From contig NZ_JAKGAP010000031.1 of the NCBI RefSeq assembly GCF_021532375.1, positions 17,748 to 81,747 of the forward strand: a stretch of 64,000 nt of DNA, in the 5' to 3' direction. The position numbers and the translations under genes were made by a program. The notes under the pieces were generated by a model. The model saw nothing but the letters and a program-made list of their open reading frames with translations, was not told the DNA's origin and searched no databases. Shown piece by piece: positions 6,936-15,782 of the stretch; positions within the stretch are counted from its first letter, which is position 1; each line of letters begins with the position of its first letter. This DNA is from Paenibacillus alkaliterrae (GTDB taxonomy: Bacteria; Bacillota; Bacilli; Paenibacillales; Paenibacillaceae).

Positions 6936-9305
6936 TTACTTTAGTTCTGCAACCGTAACGCCAACGCCGCCTTCGCCGTAATTGCCTAACCGAAAGCTTT
7001 TTACATGGCTGTGCTTCCGCAAATACTGCTGGATGCCGGCGCGAAGAACGCCGGTACCTTTCCCGTGGATAATCGCGACCTGACCCAGCCCGGACAAAAA
7101 GGCTTCGTCCAGGAAACGATCCACCTCAAGGATCGCTTCCTCTAAATTCTCACCCCTCAAATCGAGTTCCAACTTCACGTTCTCATCGCGGGACCGCTTC
7201 AGGCTAGCCGCTTGCTTCGGCTGCTTCGCCTTCACGGCAGCAGTCGATTTTAACAGCTCCAAATCATCCAGAGCCACCTTCATTTTCATAATGCCAAGCT
7301 GTACGGTCGCATCGGAGCCATGAATTTCGACCACCGTTCCCTTTTGATTCAGGCTGTACACCGTTACTTCGTCGCCGGCTTCTATATTAGCCGGTTTATT
7401 CGATGCTTTCGCCGCACCGCGCTTCGCCTTCTGCTGCTCAGGCGCAGCCTCGTCAAGCTTACGGCGGGCTTCTATAAGCTTATGCTCTTTGACCGAAGCG
7501 CCCTCCTCCATAGCGAGCTTGCGCAGATCCGAAATAATTTGCTCGGCCTCGCGCTTCGCTTTCACGACGGCTTCACGCGCTTCTTCCTGCGCCCTGAGCA
7601 GCAGCTTTTCCTTCTGCTCTTCGAATCGCTGACGCTCCGCCTCATGGCGAGCTCGAAGCGTCTCTACCTCACGGCGGAGCGATTCCGCAGTCTGACGCTC
7701 GTTCTCGGCGCCCAACCGGTTCTCTTCCAAAGAAGCGATCATATTCTCGACCCGTTGATCCTCTTCGCTCACCTCGCCGCGCGCATGATCAATAATTGAA
7801 CGGGGCAGCCCCAGCCGCTCGGCAATGGCGAAAGCATTGCTTCTGCCTGGTACGCCTACAAGCAATCGGTAGGTTGGACTTAGCGTCGCGACATCAAACT
7901 CCATGCTTGCGTTAATAACGCCCTTCCGATTATAAGCATAAGCCTTAAGCTCGCTATAATGCGTCGTAGCGACAATTCGGCTTTCCAGCGCATGGACATG
8001 CTCCAATATGGCAATCGCAAGCGCCGAGCCTTCAGCCGGATCCGTTCCTGCGCCAAGCTCGTCAAGCAGCACCAAACTCTTGGAGGTCATGGAACTCAGA
8101 ATGCGAATAATGTTCTTCAAATGACTGGAGAACGTACTGAGACTTTGCTCGATGCTTTGCTCGTCGCCGATATCGGCGTAAATGGCATCGAACACGCACA
8201 GCTGGCTTCCGTCCTCAGCGGGCACGAACAAGCCCGACATGGCCATAAGGCTGAGTAATCCTATCGTTTTGAGAGAGACGGTTTTACCGCCTGTATTAGG
8301 GCCCGTAACAATGATCGCCGAGTAGTTATTGCCTAGCTCCACATCGATCGGAACGACCATATCCGCTGCAATCAAAGGATGCCGTCCGCGCTTCAGCTTC
8401 ATGAAACCCCTATCATTCATTCGCGGCAGCGACGCTTTCATTTCATGGGCGAGCCTGGCCTTTGCGTAAGCAAAATCGATCTGGCCAAGTAAATCCAAGT
8501 TGATAACGAGATCCTCGACATGGTCGGCGGCTAAAGCGGAAAGCTTCTGTAAAATTTTCTCGATCTCGCGCAGCTCTCCCGCTTTAAGCTCTCTGAGCTT
8601 GTTGTTCATCGCGACCAACGCTTCCGGCTCGATGAACAAGGTCGCGCCGGAGCCCGACTGATCATGGACGATGCCTCCGAAATGCGAGCGGTATTCCTGC
8701 TTAACGGGAATAACATAACGGTCGTTGCGCAGCGTGATGATCGCGTCCTGCAGCATCTTCTGCACGGAAGAAGAACGAATCATTTGCTCCAGCTTCTCGC
8801 GTATGCGCGATTCGCCGCTGCGAAGCTCGCGTCTGATCGAGGCCAAAGCCGCGCTGGCGCTGTCCATTACCTCCGCTTGATCGTCGATGCAATCGAAGAT
8901 CGCATCCTCGAGCGGCTTATGCTCGCTTATTTGATCCGCTGTTTGCTGAAGCATCGGAATCGGATGTTCTTCATGCAATACGCCGATATGCTTCTTTACG
9001 CGCCGGCCGCCGCGCGCCGTAGCGGCGATATCCAACAGCTCGGCGGGATTTAACGTGCCTCCGATACGCGCGCGGTGCAGCGGTGCTTTAATATCCGCAA
9101 CTCCGCCGAAAGGAGCGCTTCCCTTCAGCCGGTCTGCCGCATATGCCTCGTCCGTTATTTGAAGCAAGCTCTTAACCGCTTCCAAATCGGAAACGGGCTG
9201 CAGCGCCTCGGCAACCTCTTTGCCCAAAGACGTGGCGGCATGCTGCGACAATCTATATATGATTTTTGGAAATTCAAGTGTCGCCAAAATTTTAGTGTCC
9301 AACAA
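6936..9305 (-). CDS. mutS2: Endonuclease MutS2
   Basis: MutS paralogue without a mismatch-recognition domain; it acts in recombination control and ribosome collision rescue. It is 789 residues long. The clamp/lever core is followed by the ATPase, with Walker A GPNTGGKTVSLKT near residue 335 and the Walker B-containing LVLLDELGAGTDPAEGSALA near residue 408. A coiled coil lies at about 515-620, and a C-terminal Smr nuclease domain holds LDLRGENLEEA near 713 and HGKGTGVLR near 750. The start is TTG after GAGAGGAG. The ATPase and Smr motifs are intact. Upstream, the conserved zapA-polX neighbourhood is replaced by an accessory region. Confidence 0.95.
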   Translation of the reverse strand: MLDTKILATLEFPKIIYRLSQHAATSLGKEVAEALQPVSDLEAVKSLLQITDEAYAADRLKGSAPFGGVADIKAPLHRARIGGTLNPAELLDIAATARGGRRVKKHIGVLHEEHPIPMLQQTADQISEHKPLEDAIFDCIDDQAEVMDSASAALASIRRELRSGESRIREKLEQMIRSSSVQKMLQDAIITLRNDRYVIPVKQEYRSHFGGIVHDQSGSGATLFIEPEALVAMNNKLRELKAGELREIEKILQKLSALAADHVEDLVINLDLLGQIDFAYAKARLAHEMKASLPRMNDRGFMKLKRGRHPLIAADMVVPIDVELGNNYSAIIVTGPNTGGKTVSLKTIGLLSLMAMSGLFVPAEDGSQLCVFDAIYADIGDEQSIEQSLSTFSSHLKNIIRILSSMTSKSLVLLDELGAGTDPAEGSALAIAILEHVHALESRIVATTHYSELKAYAYNRKGVINASMEFDVATLSPTYRLLVGVPGRSNAFAIAERLGLPRSIIDHARGEVSEEDQRVENMIASLEENRLGAENERQTAESLRREVETLRARHEAERQRFEEQKEKLLLRAQEEAREAVVKAKREAEQIISDLRKLAMEEGASVKEHKLIEARRKLDEAAPEQQKAKRGAAKASNKPANIEAGDEVTVYSLNQKGTVVEIHGSDATVQLGIMKMKVALDDLELLKSTAAVKAKQPKQAASLKRSRDENVKLELDLRGENLEEAILEVDRFLDEAFLSGLGQVAIIHGKGTGVLRAGIQQYLRKHSHVKSFRLGNYGEGGVGVTVAELK

Positions 9306-9479
9306 TTAACACTCCTCTCGCATTCCTATTATAGCCGAACCGCGATCGTGATGCACGATCTTAAGCAACGGTTTCATACATAAATGATGCTCATTTGGTC
9401 ACAATATAAACGATTGAACCGCCTTACAATGTCACTTTAGCAATATGAAAGGAAATTAACGCTAAGGAGGGTTTAGGGT

Positions 9480-9839
9480 ATGACTTTTTTAGGGCATATC
9501 GTACGATTTATCGTTGCCGCGCTAGTATTAATGCTAGTCGGGTTTATCGTTCCGCAATTTAACGTCGGAGGATTTTGGAGCGCATTTTTTCTCGCTCTCG
9601 TAATCGCCGCTCTAGGGTGGATCATTGAAGGCATTTTCGGCAAAAGGGTTACGCCGTTCGGCCGCGGAATCGTCGGCTTTATTGCCAGCGCAGCGGTCAT
9701 TTGGATTGCGCAATTCATCGTCGGAGGCGTGACGATAACGATGCTTGGCGCAATTTTAGCGGCTCTCGTTATCGGGCTTATCGACCTGTTCATTCCGGTC
9801 AGGACCCCGTACGAAGCAGGCAGACGCACGCGCAATTAA
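9480..9839 (+). CDS. Phage-holin-4/YvlD family membrane protein
   Basis: A 119-residue protein with four hydrophobic segments (about 7-25, 30-50, 65-80 and 88-106) and an Arg-rich C-terminus. The pattern fits the Mycobacteriophage holin 4-like/YvlD family (Phage_holin_4_2), a chromosomal envelope protein in Bacilli rather than a true holin. The ribosome binding site AAGGAGGG is strong. It is transcribed alone; a hairpin follows at 9850-9900. Confidence 0.65.
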   Translation: MTFLGHIVRFIVAALVLMLVGFIVPQFNVGGFWSAFFLALVIAALGWIIEGIFGKRVTPFGRGIVGFIASAAVIWIAQFIVGGVTITMLGAILAALVIGLIDLFIPVRTPYEAGRRTRN

Positions 9840-9849
9840 TCAATCAGCA

Positions 9850-9898
9850 AGCGGCAGCCCTTGATTGCCCGATAGCGGCGGTCAAGGGCTTTGCTGCG
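9850..9898 (+). terminator. Hairpin after the YvlD-like gene
   Basis: GCAGCCCTTGA pairs with TCAAGGGC followed by TTTGCTGC. The stem is strong but the T-run is short, so it is a likely though not ideal terminator. Confidence 0.5.
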
Positions 9899-10049
9899 TA
9901 TGAAGATAGAAGCAGTTTCGATACATTCTTCACAGGTTTTTCATCAGTTTGTCATAGGGCGGTCACTGCATTCTTGGGAAAGATGCGTTACAATAGACAT
10001 ACTTTAGTTGCAAAATAAGGTTGAGCAATAGAAAGGAGCATCCATTCAG

Positions 10050-10430
10050 ATGAAAAAATGGTTATTATTTGCGAGCGCTATCTGTCTTGTCATTGTGCTT
10101 GCGGCATGCGGAGCGAACAGCGGAGCAAACCAGCAGGTTAATACGTCCGTTGCCGATAGCGGAGCGGCGACTTCCGAGCTTGTGATCACGGCTTCGAACT
10201 GGAAATTCGACAAAACGGAATATAAAATCAAGGCTGGCGAAACCTTTAACCTTAAGCTTGATTCCATCGACGGCATGCACGGTGTGCAAATCAAAAAAAC
10301 CAAATATGAAATTGATAATGGCAAAACGGTATCCGTGAACTTTAGCGAGCCAGGCGAATACGATATGATTTGCAGCTTGCCTTGCGGACAAGGTCACCGT
10401 ACTATGGTTGCCAAGCTGATAGTTGAATAA
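10050..10430 (+). CDS. Cupredoxin lipoprotein, CuA-type (cytochrome c oxidase subunit II-like)
   Basis: A 126-residue secreted lipoprotein. A signal peptide ends in the lipobox LAAC (cysteine at residue 20), so it should be anchored outside the membrane. The cupredoxin fold begins near residue 45. The metal ligands are visible: His in DGMHGVQI (residue about 75), then CSLPCGQGHRTM (about 111-122), which keeps the Cys, Cys, His and Met of the CuA site of cytochrome oxidase subunit II. It lacks the transmembrane hairpin of subunit II and no other oxidase gene is nearby, so it is a free CuA-like domain, perhaps for copper delivery or electron transfer. Confidence 0.8.
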   Translation: MKKWLLFASAICLVIVLAACGANSGANQQVNTSVADSGAATSELVITASNWKFDKTEYKIKAGETFNLKLDSIDGMHGVQIKKTKYEIDNGKTVSVNFSEPGEYDMICSLPCGQGHRTMVAKLIVE

Positions 10431-10439
10431 CCTACGGAG

Positions 10440-10496
10440 GAGGGACTGTCTCATAAGCAGCTAATTGCTGCTTTGGGGCAGTCCCTTCTTATTTAG
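10440..10496 (+). terminator. Terminator after CuA-like lipoprotein gene
   Basis: AGGGACTG pairs with CAGTCCCT and an inner AGCAG/CTGCT stem adds stability; TTCTTATTT follows. It is a good rho-independent terminator. Confidence 0.8.
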
Positions 10497-10605
10497 TGCC
10501 GGACGATCATATAAATAGCACAAAGCATCAGATGGTGTGCTCGTGAGTTAAGTTACTGGATAAATCCACTATAGAGCGCCTAATGGTGGGCTAGCGGGTA
10601 AAGTA

Positions 10606-10692
10606 TTAGCGGGACAAATTCCAGTTAGGCCAGAATATTCGCTGATGAAGCAAGTTTAGCGGGATTTTTTCCAGTTAGATTCGTCATTCTTC
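10606..10692 (+). repeat. ~90-bp intergenic repeat, copy A
   Basis: This non-coding block is nearly the same as the reverse complement of 61701-61790, with roughly nine bases in ten identical. Inside it are two versions of a shorter unit, TAGCGGGA, four to five bases, TTCCAGTTAG, about 50 bp apart. The surrounding gap (10497-10824) has no gene I can support, and its first half looks like a decayed further copy of the unit. Confidence 0.85.
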
Positions 10693-10824
10693 TATATAAC
10701 TTAACTTGCTTTTATAAACATTCCTTACCTTTTAAGTAAAAAAGTCTGATGGATATTCCTCTTCCCCTGTCGCTCTGCCTCTGATAAGATAATCACAATA
10801 CGAACAGTGAATGGAGGAATGGTG

Positions 10825-11505
10825 ATGGGAGCCTTACAAGATCGAGTTGCCATTATTAGCGGAGCCGGTACGGGGCTGGGCCGCGCTGCTTCAATTTCTT
10901 TCGCTTCGGCCGGCGCGGATGTCGTCCTATTGGGTAGGCGCAAAGCGAAGCTCGAGGAAACGGCTCTTGCCGTGAAGGAGCGTACGGGCAAGGAAGCGCT
11001 TATTTTGCAGACGGACGTATCCGATGAAGCGCAGGTCCAAGAGGCTATCGCCGCTGCTATTCGCCACTTCAACCGAATTGATGTCATCGTAAATAACGCT
11101 GCCGTTTTCGAGCCGGGCACCGTGCTTGAGCTTACATCGAATGAATGGCAAAATCAAATTGCAATAAACTTAACAGGCCCATTTCTGCTGACGAAGGCGG
11201 TGCTGCCGGCTATGCGCAAAGCGAAATACGGACGAATTATTAATATAACCTCGGGGCTGTCTTGGAACGGAGCAGGCGGATACGCTGCCTACAGCGCTGC
11301 TAAAGCCGGCTTGGAATCCTTGACAAGAACGCTGGCAGACGAGGAGCATGAGCACGGCATTCTCGTTAATCTCTACAATCCCGGCACCTTGCGCACGGAA
11401 ATGCATGCTACCGGCAAGGATCCCGCTATCGTAACGCCGGACCTGATCCGGCTCGCCAGCTTGCCTATCGGCGGCCCTACAGGCACGATCGTTTCCTACG
11501 GGTAG
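10825..11505 (+). CDS. Short-chain dehydrogenase/reductase
   Basis: A 226-residue NAD(P)-dependent oxidoreductase of the classical SDR type. The nucleotide-binding SGAGTGLGRA is near residue 12, NNAA near 88, the catalytic Ser in ITSGLSW near 138 and Tyr-Lys in AYSAAKAG near 150. The start ATG at 10825 has GGAGGA six bases upstream; earlier GTG and ATG codons would overlap that site. The C-terminus is about 20 residues shorter than usual and lacks the common final DGG segment. The substrate is unknown and no partner gene lies close. Confidence 0.8.
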   Translation: MGALQDRVAIISGAGTGLGRAASISFASAGADVVLLGRRKAKLEETALAVKERTGKEALILQTDVSDEAQVQEAIAAAIRHFNRIDVIVNNAAVFEPGTVLELTSNEWQNQIAINLTGPFLLTKAVLPAMRKAKYGRIINITSGLSWNGAGGYAAYSAAKAGLESLTRTLADEEHEHGILVNLYNPGTLRTEMHATGKDPAIVTPDLIRLASLPIGGPTGTIVSYG

Positions 11506-11531
11506 ACTCATTCCTTTAATGAAGCGGAGTT

Positions 11532-11602
11532 AATAGCCTTTTAACCAAAGCCTTAGGATTTATCCTCTATCCCATTCGGCTTGGTATAAGGCTATTTTTT
11601 TC
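11532..11602 (+). terminator. Terminator after SDR gene
   Basis: AATAGCCTT with an inner CCAAAGCC pairs with GGCTTGG and AAGGCTATT, followed by a run of seven T. The remaining non-coding stretch to 11720 shows nothing further that I can name. Confidence 0.75.
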
Positions 11603-11719
11603 TATCCGCTGGCAGATCTTCAAAGCCCATGCATGATTTCGTGCTTGGGCTTGTTCATGCGGTTCTGATCACAAACAGAAATGGCTCCGCACGGAGCCCT
11701 TCTCTTCAATAAGGAATAA

Positions 11720-11792
11720 CTATGAATACTCCCACCACTTACCGATGCTATCGCTTCGGCTGAAATAGGGGTTTCTGATGTATCGTCCTTAC
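11720..11792 (-). ncRNA. Remnant IS200/IS605-type right end / omega-RNA region
   Basis: Directly after the tnpB fragment, the minus strand has a short hairpin (CCGA, ten bases, TCGG) followed by GGTGGGAGTATTCA. This resembles the structured right end of IS605-family elements, which also forms the 3' scaffold of the TnpB guide RNA. The element would end near 11722. Assignment is by pattern only. Confidence 0.45.
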
Positions 11793-12489
11793 TTATTTCA
11801 GGATGCTTAACACCAGTGGAGTTGACACGTTGACGGACTGTTTACCGTCCAACCTCTCTATCCCATCGGTTCCTTTGGCGGATACGTTTGGGAATACTTT
11901 GCGCAAAATGTTGGCGGCGCCGTTCACATCGGCATGAATCAAGCCCTTCGTGTTCGTATACAGCGCGCGACATATTCGCTTGCCGGAGAAGGTCCATGCC
12001 CCCTTTCCGTCATAACGCGGCAATGGGTCTTGATCTATGAAGCTGGCTTTCGAGGTGTATGCTTCTTCGGTCAGGAGGACCGCTATCCCCTGTTCAGCCG
12101 CCTTATACTGGATCATCGCGATGAGCATCCGGTGTGGGATGTGGCAGAAGGACAGATTGTTTCGCCGTCCCATAGCAGACGGTTGCTTCCATCCATCGTT
12201 ATGCGCGGGTGGCGATTGTGCCGATATGTTGCTCCACGGCCAGCTTGACGATGTGATGACTTGCTTTGTGGAACAAGTCTTTGATCCGGCGATGGCGCTT
12301 AAGATGCAATCGTTCCAATCGTCTTGACAAATGCGCCCCTTCGTGCGGTTCATTGCCTTGACGAAGAATACCGGTATAATGCGCTTTCATCTTGGCGTTC
12401 TGAAACGCTTGATCCAGGTACGCAAACAACCGATGACCGGGTTTGATCCACACTTGATGGGTCCTATACATGGGCTTTGAATCTGACAT
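11793..12489 (-). pseudogene. tnpB: tnpB (IS200/IS605 OrfB) remnant, deleted and frameshifted
   Basis: TnpB is an RNA-guided nuclease of IS200/IS605 elements, normally about 370-400 residues. Here the first 30 or so residues (VWIKPGHRLFAYLDQAFQNA) follow a perfect AAGGAGGTGA and an ATG at 12489. They then jump to the middle of the protein (RLERLHLKRHRRIKDLFHKA), so about 150 residues including the first RuvC aspartate are missing. Near 12200-12215 the frame shifts and the C-terminal part continues (NDGWKQ, LTEEAYTSKASF, HADVNGAANI). With a missing catalytic residue and a frameshift it cannot be active. Confidence 0.85.
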
Positions 12490-12599
12490 GACTTCACCTC
12501 CTTCCAACCAAAAAATACGAATGTATGTTCCTTTTTATTATACCGCTAAATAATGAGGAAGGAAAGTACATCTTGTGAGCGTATTCAGGAGATCGCTGA

Positions 12600-12640
12600 T
12601 TCACCTCGCCACTTGCAGAAGTGGGAGTCCTCTCAGCGAA
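12600..12640. other. Possible left end of the IS605-type remnant
   Basis: A perfect CCACTT-CTGC-AAGTGG hairpin flanked by GTGGGAGTCC lies about 120 bp upstream of the tnpB start. It would fit an IS605 left-end hairpin, or the right end of a second lost element pointing the other way. A TATAAT box on the minus strand near 12540 could serve tnpB. Confidence 0.35.
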
Positions 12641-12680
12641 AATTGATAGATGATGACGGCAGAGGCATCGCTGCGTACGA

Positions 12681-14240
12681 TTATTCCGGTTGTGTCTTTT
12701 TCAAATAGGCCCGCCAAGTAATGCACCATTGCTTCGGATCGTCCAAGGACGATTCGTCATTCCGGTGAACCGTGCTGTTATGCGGAGCCGACTTCACGAT
12801 ATCAGGCTGTGTATAGGCTTCATTCGAGATATGCTCAAGCGCATGAATATATTCGTCCAAATCCTCCTTGGAATACGACTCCGTCGGCTCCAAAGTGAAC
12901 GGCTGCGGCACAATATACGGATGGTGCGAAGTCCAATAGTGCAGGCCAAAATCACACATCCGGCGAGTGATATCCTCCGTCGTCACACCCGTCTCATCCG
13001 TAAGCTGCTTCCAGCTGTAGCGGACCTGCTCAAGGCGGCGTCCTTTCATATAAGGTGCGCTCGCTCCGCGGATTTTCAGGATTTTATGATAGAGATAGTT
13101 GTTGTTCAGTACAGCTATTTGGGCGACATCCTTAAGCCCATCCGGCCCCAGGCTCATAATCCAGGCGTAGGAGCGCAGCACCGTCTGCGTAACGCCGTGA
13201 AAGCTGCGGACTTTGCCGATGCTTTCGTCCGTTTGATTAGTCCATACGTAACGGCTGCCGTCAAAGTCCACGAGCGGCCCGGGTAAGAAACGTTTGAGCG
13301 ACTCCGTCACCCCAAGAGCGCCTGTAGCGGGACCGCCGCACATATGAGGCGCAGCAAACGTTTTGTGAAGATTGAAGAAGCTCATGTCGAAGCCCGCTTC
13401 CTTCGCCCGGGTAATGCCGAGTAAACCGTTGGCGTTCGCCTGATCATAGAAGCAGATCCCGCCCGCTTCATGAACGATTTCGGTAAACTCACGGATTCGG
13501 TGGTTATAGATTCCCGTATCCTCCGGGTTCGCGACGACAAAACCGGCCGTCCGTTCGGAGACGGCATCCTTCAGCTTCTCCAAATCTGGGAAGCCGTCCT
13601 CGTCCGGATGCAGCGTAATGATTTTGTATCCTTTGACGGCAGCGGTCGCGGCTTGGGAAGGGTGGGAGAAAATAGTCGTGATGATTTCATCCCGCTTGTC
13701 ACCCTCGCCGCGCGAATCATGATACGCGCGGACGATCGATGCCATGGCGAGCAGCGCCTGCGTTCCGCTGCTCGGTTGAAACGAAAAGGCGTCCATCCCT
13801 GAAATCTCCCGCATCGCAAGATCAAGCTTATAGAAAATTTCCAGCATCCCTTGAACCGATTCCCCGTCCTGCAGCGGATGAAGCTCCGTCATATTCGGGT
13901 TACGAATGAGCATTTCATTGATGCGCGGAATATATTTCATCGTGCAGGTTCCTTGTCCGATCTCCACGTTCAGATCCGATCCCAGCGTCTCCTGGGACAG
14001 CCGCAAATAATGCCGGAGCACCTTTGCCTGGCCGATTTCAGGCAGACGCGGCGCGATGCTGCGTCGCATGGATGACGGAATGCGTCCGATTCCGTCACCA
14101 ACCTCAGCTGTAATACCCGCTTCCGCCGCAGGCGGGATTACGCCCCGCTCGCCTGGACGGTGAAGTTCAAAAATGACTGGCTCATCCCATTTGGCTTGAT
14201 GGAATTGACGAACCTTATGGTCTCTGCGAATCCGTTTCAT
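12681..14240 (-). CDS. Divergent GcvPB-like PLP enzyme (glycine dehydrogenase subunit 2-like)
   Basis: A 519-residue fold-type I PLP protein that resembles glycine decarboxylase subunit GcvPB. The PLP lysine is in FFNLHKTFAAPH near residue 276. The glycine-rich loop that follows, GGGGPGSGPVGV in true GcvPB proteins, reads MCGGPATGALGV here. Start at ATG 14240, after GAGGAAGGA; a TTG at 14270 would abut the previous stop. It follows the GcvPA-like gene with a 30-bp gap, so the two probably form one heteromeric enzyme. There is no gcvT, gcvH or lpd nearby and no glycine riboswitch, and the operon holds an SDR and sugar genes. A decarboxylase or lyase for another amino acid is possible. Confidence 0.7.
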   Translation of the reverse strand: MKRIRRDHKVRQFHQAKWDEPVIFELHRPGERGVIPPAAEAGITAEVGDGIGRIPSSMRRSIAPRLPEIGQAKVLRHYLRLSQETLGSDLNVEIGQGTCTMKYIPRINEMLIRNPNMTELHPLQDGESVQGMLEIFYKLDLAMREISGMDAFSFQPSSGTQALLAMASIVRAYHDSRGEGDKRDEIITTIFSHPSQAATAAVKGYKIITLHPDEDGFPDLEKLKDAVSERTAGFVVANPEDTGIYNHRIREFTEIVHEAGGICFYDQANANGLLGITRAKEAGFDMSFFNLHKTFAAPHMCGGPATGALGVTESLKRFLPGPLVDFDGSRYVWTNQTDESIGKVRSFHGVTQTVLRSYAWIMSLGPDGLKDVAQIAVLNNNYLYHKILKIRGASAPYMKGRRLEQVRYSWKQLTDETGVTTEDITRRMCDFGLHYWTSHHPYIVPQPFTLEPTESYSKEDLDEYIHALEHISNEAYTQPDIVKSAPHNSTVHRNDESSLDDPKQWCITWRAYLKKTQPE

Positions 14241-14270
14241 GGCATTCAATCCTTCCTCTGTATAGGTCAA

Positions 14271-15671
14271 TTATGGTTTGTGAACGATGGTTTGAATGGC
14301 ATCTGCAAGCCTGTCCAAATCCGCTTGAGAATGAATTTCAGTAACGCAATAGAGCGCGCATTGGCCCCAATGCGGGTAAGCGTCGGACAAATCTTTTCCT
14401 CCGAAAATACCTGCCGCCGTCAACCGTTGGTTGATTTGGGCGACAGTTAGCCCAGTATCGTTGAAATCAACGACAAACTCCTTGAAAAAAGCCGTTCCAC
14501 CGAAACGAAGGGAGACGCCTGGAATGGCGGAAAGCTTCTTCGCGGCATACTGCGATTTCTGCATGATAGTCTCGCCGACCTCCTGCATGCCGCTTGGCCC
14601 AAGCAGGGACAAATATACACCTGCCGTTATCCCCCATAATGCCGTCTGGGTACCGACCGATTCCTTCCCGTTCTCGCGATGGGCGAACGACGTGCGTTCG
14701 TAAGCTACATCACCGAAGCCATACTCGCCTTCGACCTCAGTCGGCACGATGCCGAACAACCGGGAAGGGTACTCCATCACATAGGTTTCCTCGTCGCGCG
14801 TTGCAATAAATCCGGCCTGCCCGCCGCCATAATTCATGTGCATCCCCAGCGGCTGCAAATCCCCGCAAACGATGTCGGCGCCATATCGGCTCGGCGGCTC
14901 AAGCACGCCGAGCGAAATCGGATCCACACCAACGATAGAGACAGCATTCACGGAATGGGCAAGGCTGGAAATCTGGTTACCTTGATCTTCGATAATGCCA
15001 AGGTACCCCGGGTTCTCAAAGTATACCGCCGCCGTGTCGCTGGAAAGCTTGCTTCGCAGATCATCCAAGTCCATGCGGCCGGTCTCGGCGTCGATTTCAA
15101 CGAACCGCAGCTCCATCACTGGCGTGCAGTAGTTGCGGATAATCATTACTTTGTCGGGATCGACGGACTTAGGAAGCAATGCGACAGTGCGACCAGTGAT
15201 GCGGCCGGCCATCCGAATCGCCGTCGAGGCTGCCTGCGACCAGTCAAAGGTAGGAACATTGACAACGTCCATATCGACCAGTTCTGCCATCAAGCTTTGG
15301 TATTCGAACAGGGATTGGAATCGTCCATGGTCTTCATAGGGTTCGCCGGCATAAGCCGTCACGAACTCGGACCGTTGATTAACCTCGTCGCAGATGGCGG
15401 GTATAAAATGCTGCCAGCAGCCGGCTCCGAGAAAATTGAGATAAGCAGCGCCATGCTTGTTTTTGGCCAATAAGCCGTCAATATGCCGGCGAAGCTCGTG
15501 TTCTGTCATAGCAGGCGGCAGATTCATCTCCCGCTTCAGCTTCAAACTGTCAGGAATAGCATCATGGAGCTGTTCCATCGACGCGAGGCCGATTTCCTTC
15601 AGCATCGCATCCCGAACCTCCGGCACCGTGTTTGGAATATAGGGATGGGCATAAGTTCTGTTCTCAGACAA
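14271..15671 (-). CDS. Divergent GcvPA-like PLP-fold protein (glycine dehydrogenase subunit 1-like)
   Basis: A 466-residue partner of the GcvPB-like protein. N-terminal HPYIPNTVPEVRDAMLKEIG and central YGADIVCGDLQPLGMHMNYG align with GcvPA. Regions normally conserved are changed: the usual YTPYQ-x-E-x-SQG is YAGEPYEDHGRFQ, MYDGATA is TFDWSQA, and the REQHIRR-x-KATSNIC block is YERTSFAHRENGKESVG. Start TTG at 15671, eight bases after TTGGAGG. These differences suggest a separate subfamily rather than the housekeeping glycine cleavage enzyme. It lies 111 bp downstream of an SDR gene on the same strand. Confidence 0.7.
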   Translation of the reverse strand: MSENRTYAHPYIPNTVPEVRDAMLKEIGLASMEQLHDAIPDSLKLKREMNLPPAMTEHELRRHIDGLLAKNKHGAAYLNFLGAGCWQHFIPAICDEVNQRSEFVTAYAGEPYEDHGRFQSLFEYQSLMAELVDMDVVNVPTFDWSQAASTAIRMAGRITGRTVALLPKSVDPDKVMIIRNYCTPVMELRFVEIDAETGRMDLDDLRSKLSSDTAAVYFENPGYLGIIEDQGNQISSLAHSVNAVSIVGVDPISLGVLEPPSRYGADIVCGDLQPLGMHMNYGGGQAGFIATRDEETYVMEYPSRLFGIVPTEVEGEYGFGDVAYERTSFAHRENGKESVGTQTALWGITAGVYLSLLGPSGMQEVGETIMQKSQYAAKKLSAIPGVSLRFGGTAFFKEFVVDFNDTGLTVAQINQRLTAAGIFGGKDLSDAYPHWGQCALYCVTEIHSQADLDRLADAIQTIVHKP

Positions 15672-15782
15672 GGTTAACGCCTCCAATCATAATGGTCAGT
15701 ATAGGTTATGTTGTGCAGCCAAATCGCCGGTCTCAGTTGCCAGGCATTGATTCGCAGCTGCCAAGTTATAATGGCTGCGGTC

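Noticed and set aside
14679..15473. A 264-codon plus-strand frame opposite the GcvPA-like gene
   Set aside because: No ribosome binding site, no recognisable motif, and the opposite strand encodes a clear protein family.
15672..15782. Glycine riboswitch before the GcvPA-like gene
   Set aside because: The gap is only 111 bp and lacks the tandem glycine aptamer pattern; just weak dyads are present.
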